A stretch of DNA of 8,365 nucleotides from Pseudomonadota bacterium (GTDB lineage: Bacteria; Pseudomonadota; Alphaproteobacteria; Caulobacterales; Caulobacteraceae): positions 1 through 8,365 of the forward strand of contig JAEYNH010000048.1 of assembly GCA_023412655.1 (NCBI GenBank), written 5' to 3'. The stretch's first letter is position 1, and each line of letters begins with the position of its first letter. Below, one piece after another: positions 5,542-8,365 of this stretch. Under the pieces are notes generated by a model. That model worked only from the letters and a program-made list of their open reading frames with translations, was not told the origin of the DNA and ran no database searches. The position numbers were made by a program, and so were the translations under genes.

Positions 5542-5550
5542 GAGGTTGAA
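5533..5550. promoter_or_regulatory. ArsR operator O1 over the -10 and start codon
   Basis: TTCAACC (5533-5539) and GGTTGAA (5544-5550) form a perfect 7-bp inverted repeat with a 4-nt centre; the match extends to 9 of 10 bases per arm. It covers the predicted start site and ATG and the last two bases of the -10. Binding here would block transcription start. Confidence 0.7.
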
Positions 5551-5576
5551 TATGAGCCGCCCCAGGGCATTGTCAA
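5549..5576 (-). promoter_or_regulatory. Promoter of the arsR-AHSA1 operon (leaderless)
   Basis: The minus strand carries a perfect -35 TTGACA (5576-5571), a 16-nt spacer and a -10 CATATT (5554-5549, 4 of 6 consensus bases). Seven bases separate the -10 from the A of the ATG at 5541, so transcription should begin at or within about 1 nt of the start codon. Confidence 0.65.
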
Positions 5577-5588
5577 CCGAAAGGTTGA
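5573..5588. promoter_or_regulatory. ArsR operator O2 over the -35
   Basis: TCAACC (5573-5578) and GGTTGA (5583-5588) form a second inverted repeat with a 4-nt centre. GGTTGAATAT is identical at 5544-5553 and 5583-5592. O2 overlaps four bases of the -35 TTGACA. The centres of O1 and O2 are 39 bp apart. Confidence 0.65.
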
Positions 5589-5602
5589 ATATCGGCGCAA
5601 GG

Positions 5603-5633
5603 AAAAAGGCCGGAGCCCTGGGGCGCCGGCCTT
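5603..5633 (-). terminator. Rho-independent terminator of the small-protein operon
   Basis: On the minus strand, AAGGCCGG and CCGGCCTT (5633-5626 and 5613-5606) form an 8-bp stem; the 12-nt interior can pair further. The stem runs into TTTTT (5607-5603) and then CCTT. This is the only hairpin with a U-tract in the window. It lies 11 nt after the TAG of the second small gene and just upstream of the arsR promoter, insulating the two units. Confidence 0.75.
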
Positions 5634-5643
5634 GGGAAGGGGC

Positions 5644-5898
5644 CTAGTGGCTGGTGCGGCCGGGGGTCTCGTGCTTGGCCCGCTGCTCGCTGTTCTGCCG
5701 GCGGTCGGCCTTCTGGGCGGGATCGTGGGAGTGATGGCGGTCACGTTCGCCGCCGCCGCCCGAGACGCCCGAGAAGGCGGTGTTGGTGGGCTCGCCCGCC
5801 TGGCGCGTCGCCTGAGGGTCGGGGCGGGGCTTGGTGCGGTCCTCGTGGCTGGCGCCCGGGCCGCCGTAGCGGTCGGTGTTCGGGTGCTTTTGCGGCAT
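5644..5898 (-). CDS. Small hydrophilic, probably disordered protein (84 aa)
   Basis: Not recognised as a named family. The 84-residue product is dominated by Arg, His, Asp, Glu, Lys, Gly, Pro and Gln. It has seven His (for example RHHSHD at 54-59), no Cys or Trp, one Tyr and almost no hydrophobic core, so it is probably intrinsically disordered and cytosolic. A Gly run (SGVSGGGGERD) sits near the middle, with a charged QKADRRQNSEQRAKHE segment (62-77) after it. Its ATG lies 3 bp after the stop of the preceding small gene with no strong ribosome-binding site, suggesting translational coupling. A U-tracted terminator follows the stop. A long plus-strand frame runs antisense here but has no supporting signals. 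The operon, stress-type promoter and composition suggest a desiccation or osmotic stress protein; this is inference. Confidence 0.7.
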   Translation of the reverse strand: MPQKHPNTDRYGGPGASHEDRTKPRPDPQATRQAGEPTNTAFSGVSGGGGERDRHHSHDPAQKADRRQNSEQRAKHETPGRTSH

Positions 5899-5901
5899 GG
5901 T

Positions 5902-6114
5902 TCAGCGGTCCTGCTGGTAGCCCTGATGGTGGGTGTTCTGGTTGATGTTGCCGTGCCGGCCCTGGGACTTGAGGTTGATGTCGTCGTCGCCGGGCTGGCT
6001 CGACTGATCGCCGGTCACCGCGTCGCGGCGGCCGATGTCGGAGCCGCGGACATCGGGCTTCTCACCGGGGTAAGAGCGCTGTTCCGGCGGGATGGGGGGA
6101 GCTTTCGAAGCCAT
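5902..6114 (-). CDS. Small hydrophilic, probably disordered protein (70 aa)
   Basis: A 70-residue, strongly polar protein without signal peptide, membrane segment, Cys or Trp. The N-terminus MASKAPPIPPEQRSYPGEKP is Pro-rich. The middle (DVRGSDIGRRDAVTGDQSSQ) is followed by an Asp-rich PGDDDINLKSQGRHGNINQN and a Gln/His-rich end (THHQGYQQDR). The C-terminal pattern QGRxGNxxQNTxxQGYQQDR resembles small uncharacterised alphaproteobacterial proteins from memory; this was not checked by search. AAGGAGG (6128-6122) lies 7 nt before the ATG, which fixes the start; an upstream in-frame start near 6168 would overlap the promoter. It is the first gene of a two-gene operon with an EcfG-like promoter. 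The likely role is in general stress survival, by analogy with other small hydrophilic stress proteins; no biochemical function can be assigned. Confidence 0.75.
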   Translation of the reverse strand: MASKAPPIPPEQRSYPGEKPDVRGSDIGRRDAVTGDQSSQPGDDDINLKSQGRHGNINQNTHHQGYQQDR

Positions 6115-6139
6115 GGGTTCGCCTCCTTGTGGAGAGGGT

Positions 6140-6164
6140 GAACCCGGGCCGGCCGGCCCGGTTC
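6140..6164 (-). terminator. GC hairpin after nadC
   Basis: The arms at 6140-6150 and 6155-6164 form a 10-bp stem with one bulged C and a GGCC loop, 7 nt beyond the nadC stop codon. No U-tract follows on the minus strand. It occupies almost the same bases as the EcfG-like promoter, so it may be a weak terminator for nadB-nadC, a promoter, or both. Confidence 0.4.
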
Positions 6165-6165
6165 C
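6141..6165 (-). promoter_or_regulatory. EcfG/SigT-like general stress promoter of the small-protein operon
   Basis: On the minus strand GGAAC (6165-6161) is followed after exactly 16 nt by GGTT (6144-6141), against the consensus GGAAC-N16/17-CGTT (one base different). The predicted start near 6134 gives a leader of about 20 nt containing AAGGAGG. Spacing and leader length match the candidate promoter at 305-330. Confidence 0.5.
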
Positions 6166-6171
6166 CACGGC

Positions 6172-7017
6172 TCAGGCGGCGTCGAGGCCGATGTCGAGGA
6201 CCTTCACGGAGTGGGTCAGGGCGCCGACGCTGATGATGTCGACGCCGGTCTCGGCGATGCCGCGGACGGTCTCGAGGGTGACCCCGCCGGAGGCCTCCAG
6301 GGTGACGGCGCCGCCGACGATGCGGACCGCCTCGGCCAGATCATCCAGGCTGAAGTTGTCGAGCATGATGACGTCCGGACGCTCGGCCAGGGCCTCGTGC
6401 AGCTGGTCCAGGCTGTCCACCTCGACCTCGACCTTCATCAGATGGCCGGCATAGGCCTTGGCCCGGCGCACCGCCTCGGCCACCGAGCCGCAGGCGGCCA
6501 CGTGGTTGTCCTTGATGAGGATGGCGTCGTCGAGGCCGAAGCGGTGGTTGACCCCGCCGCCGCAGCGGACGGCGTACTTCTCCAGATGACGCAGGCCAGG
6601 CGTGGTCTTGCGGGTGTCGGTGATCCGGGCCCGGGTGCCGGCCACCGCGTCGGCGTACTCGGCGGTGAGGGTGGCGACGCCGCAGAGGCGGCCGAGCAGG
6701 TTCAGCGCCGTGCGCTCGGCCGAGAGGATCGCCCGGGCGTCGCCGCGCACGGCGGCCAGGACCGCGCCGGACGGGACGTGGTCGCCGTCGGCCACGCGGG
6801 TCTCGAACACAGCGTCGGGGTCAAGCTCGGCGATCGCTAGCCGGGCGCAGGCCAGGCCCGCGACCACCCCGCCCCGGCGGGCGCCGAAGGTGCAGGCCAG
6901 CTGGGCGTCGGCGGGGACGCAGGCCTGGGCGGTGACGTCGCCGGCGCGGCCCAGGTCTTCGGCCAGGGCCTGGCGGATGGTGGGCAGGATCAGCAGGTCG
7001 GGAAGCGGTTCGATCAT
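6172..7017 (-). CDS. nadC: Nicotinate-nucleotide pyrophosphorylase (carboxylating), quinolinate phosphoribosyltransferase
   Basis: A 281-aa cytosolic enzyme that joins quinolinate to phosphoribosyl pyrophosphate, releasing CO2 and pyrophosphate to give nicotinate mononucleotide, the last dedicated step of de novo NAD synthesis. Full family length. An N-terminal open-faced sandwich domain (about 1-115) ends with ERTALNLLGRLCGVAT (101-116). The barrel carries TDTRKTTPGLR (133-143), LEKYAVRCGGGVNHR (145-159), ILIKDNHV (166-173), VEVEVDS (196-202), IMLDN (217-221), EASGGV (241-246) and ISVGALTHS (262-270). These supply the conserved Arg, Lys and His of the quinolinate and PRPP sites and the Glu/Asp metal ligands. 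The ATG overlaps the nadB stop by 4 bp (ATGA), so translation is coupled to nadB. A GC hairpin follows the stop. Confidence 0.96.
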   Translation of the reverse strand: MIEPLPDLLILPTIRQALAEDLGRAGDVTAQACVPADAQLACTFGARRGGVVAGLACARLAIAELDPDAVFETRVADGDHVPSGAVLAAVRGDARAILSAERTALNLLGRLCGVATLTAEYADAVAGTRARITDTRKTTPGLRHLEKYAVRCGGGVNHRFGLDDAILIKDNHVAACGSVAEAVRRAKAYAGHLMKVEVEVDSLDQLHEALAERPDVIMLDNFSLDDLAEAVRIVGGAVTLEASGGVTLETVRGIAETGVDIISVGALTHSVKVLDIGLDAA

Positions 7018-8365
7018 TCAGCGGCGTACCTGGCGGCGCCCAGGGGCGCGATGCGCTCCACATCGGCCAGGCCGACGAAGGTGCGGGCGGGGGCGACCTG
7101 GCCATGGAAGTCGGCCCGGAAGTGGCCGCCGCGGCTCTCCTGGCGCGTCAGGGCGCAGGCGGCCACGAAGCGGGCGGCGATGAGGGGCGCGCTGCGGCCG
7201 TAGGCGGCCTCCAGCCCGTCGATGAGGCGCAGCAGGGCCAGAAGGCCCTCCCCGTCGCGGACCACGCCCGCGTGGCGGCTCATCCCCTCGCGCAGGGCCT
7301 TGAGGCCCTCGGGCGGCAGGTGGGCGGCGGTCACCACGGAGGCGGCGCCCTGGACCGGCGGCTCGGCGGCGGCGGCGCGGCCGGCCCGGGCCCCGAAGAC
7401 GGCGGCCTCCAGCAGGGAGTTGGAGGCCAGCCGGTTGGCGCCGTGGACGCCGGTGGCGGCGCATTCGCCGGCGGCGAACAGGCCGGGCAGGGACGTGCGG
7501 CCGTCGGCGTCGGTGGCGATCCCGCCCATGTGGTAGTGGCAGGCCGGCGCCACGGGGATCGGCTGCCGGCGCGGATCGATGCCGCCCGACAGGCAGGCGG
7601 CGAAGACGGTGGGGAATTCGTCAGGGAAGTGCTCGCCCACCGCCTCGCGGGCGTCGAGGAAGGCGCCGCGGCCGGCGGCGCGCTCGGCGTGGATGGCTCG
7701 GGCGACCACGTCCCGGGGCGCCAGCTCGCCGGCCGGGTGGTAGCCGGGCATGAACCGCTCGCCCGAGCCGTTCACCAGCCGGGCGCCCTCGCCGCGCAGG
7801 GCCTCGGTGGCCAGGGGCGCCGGATCGCGGGCGATGTCGATGGCGGTGGGATGGAACTGGACGAACTCGGGATCGGCGATCACCGCCCGGGCCAGGGCGG
7901 CGAGGCCCAGGCCCTCGCCCTTGAGCTCGGCAGGGGTGGTGGTGACGGCGTAGAGGCCGCCGACGCCGCCGGTGGCCAGGACCACGGCCCGGGCCAGGAT
8001 CTCGGTGGGGCGGCCGTCGAACTCGGCCAGGACCCCGCGGATGCGTCCGTCCGGCGCCTGGAGCAGGCCGGTGAGCCGGGCGCCGGTGCGCACCTGGACG
8101 TGGGGGGCGGCCAGCACCGCCACGGTGACGGCCTGCATGATGGCGCGGCCGGCCTGGTCGCCCTTCACGCGGGCCACCCGGGGCTTGCCGTGGGCGGCCT
8201 CCAGGCTCTGGGCGAAGGCGCCGGCGGCGTCTCGGTCGAAGGGGGCGCCGAGGTCGGCCAGGGCGCGGACGGCGGCGGGGCCTTCCTCGGCCAGCAGCCG
8301 GGCCATGGCCTGGTCCACCAGCCCCGCGCCCGCGGCGATGGTGTCGGCGGCGTGCAGGGCGGGAG
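7014..8365 (-). CDS. nadB: L-aspartate oxidase, 5' end outside the window
   Basis: A cytosolic FAD enzyme that oxidises L-aspartate to iminoaspartate, which NadA then turns into quinolinate. The frame stays open to the right edge; the outermost visible residues read ALHAADTIAAGAGLVDQAM, a standard NadB stretch. About 450 residues are visible, and the first part with the FAD-binding GxGxxG motif is missing. Visible landmarks in order are DLGAPFDRD, GVGGLYAVTT, VQFHPTAID (the His that contacts substrate in the family), EALRGEGARLVNGSGERFM, LAPRDVVARAI (conserved Arg), CHYHMGGI, FAAGECAATGVHGANRLASNSLLEA (FAD and substrate site) and RQESRGGHFRAD in the C-terminal domain. The GTG at 8318 (VDQAM) is internal, not the true start. 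The gene overlaps nadC by 4 bp; nadA is probably nearby but is not in the window. Confidence 0.95.
   Translation of the reverse strand, partial: PALHAADTIAAGAGLVDQAMARLLAEEGPAAVRALADLGAPFDRDAAGAFAQSLEAAHGKPRVARVKGDQAGRAIMQAVTVAVLAAPHVQVRTGARLTGLLQAPDGRIRGVLAEFDGRPTEILARAVVLATGGVGGLYAVTTTPAELKGEGLGLAALARAVIADPEFVQFHPTAIDIARDPAPLATEALRGEGARLVNGSGERFMPGYHPAGELAPRDVVARAIHAERAAGRGAFLDAREAVGEHFPDEFPTVFAACLSGGIDPRRQPIPVAPACHYHMGGIATDADGRTSLPGLFAAGECAATGVHGANRLASNSLLEAAVFGARAGRAAAAEPPVQGAASVVTAAHLPPEGLKALREGMSRHAGVVRDGEGLLALLRLIDGLEAAYGRSAPLIAARFVAACALTRQESRGGHFRADFHGQVAPARTFVGLADVERIAPLGAARYAAE

Noticed and set aside
5290..6141. 283-aa plus-strand frame with hydrophobic stretches, antisense to arsR and the small-protein operon
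   Set aside because: The Val/Ala/Gly-rich translation looks membrane-like, but it runs through the arsR operators and a U-tracted terminator and over a clear ArsR gene. The minus strand has the ribosome site, promoter and terminator.

Overview
The window is GC-rich DNA (mostly above 65% GC by eye) with tightly packed genes, ATGA overlaps and AGGAGG ribosome-binding sites. Together with GGAAC-type stress promoters and the gene families present, this points to an alphaproteobacterium, most likely of the Caulobacteraceae (Caulobacter/Phenylobacterium-like). That placement is inferred from style and families, not from a search.

Layout. At the left end a 61-aa glycine-zipper lipoprotein (minus strand) has an EcfG-like (general stress sigma factor) promoter. 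A 434-bp gene-free gap follows, with lower GC and several inverted repeats. Next, on the plus strand, are a membrane-anchored SleB-type cell wall hydrolase with a TTG start and a DUF1003 inner-membrane protein. A GlxA-type regulator (DJ-1/PfpI sensor domain plus AraC helix-turn-helix) is convergent with the DUF1003 gene and divergent from an isocyanide hydratase-like DJ-1/PfpI enzyme. A periplasmic DUF411 metal-binding protein follows on the plus strand. It is convergent, with 5 bp between stops, with an ArsR repressor plus AHSA1/SRPBCC protein pair on the minus strand. Further right, still on the minus strand, lie a two-gene operon of very small hydrophilic, probably disordered proteins, then nadC and the 3' part of nadB, which runs off the right edge.

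How the parts work together. nadB and nadC overlap by 4 bp and are successive steps (with NadA between) in de novo NAD synthesis from aspartate. The ArsR-AHSA1 pair is probably autoregulated: two near-identical TTCAACC-N4-GGTTGAA operators sit on the -35 and on the -10/start codon of a promoter whose predicted transcript begins at or within about 1 nt of the ATG. The small disordered-protein operon has an EcfG-like promoter embedded in the hairpin after nadC and ends in a U-tracted terminator just upstream of the arsR promoter. The lipoprotein and this operon share the same promoter architecture, which suggests two general-stress outputs in one window.

No tRNA, rRNA, CRISPR array, insertion sequence or phage gene was seen. 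The most interesting material is regulatory: the arsR operators, the paired stress promoters, the DJ-1 regulator/enzyme pair with matching active sites, and a possible switching RNA fold in the 434-bp gap.
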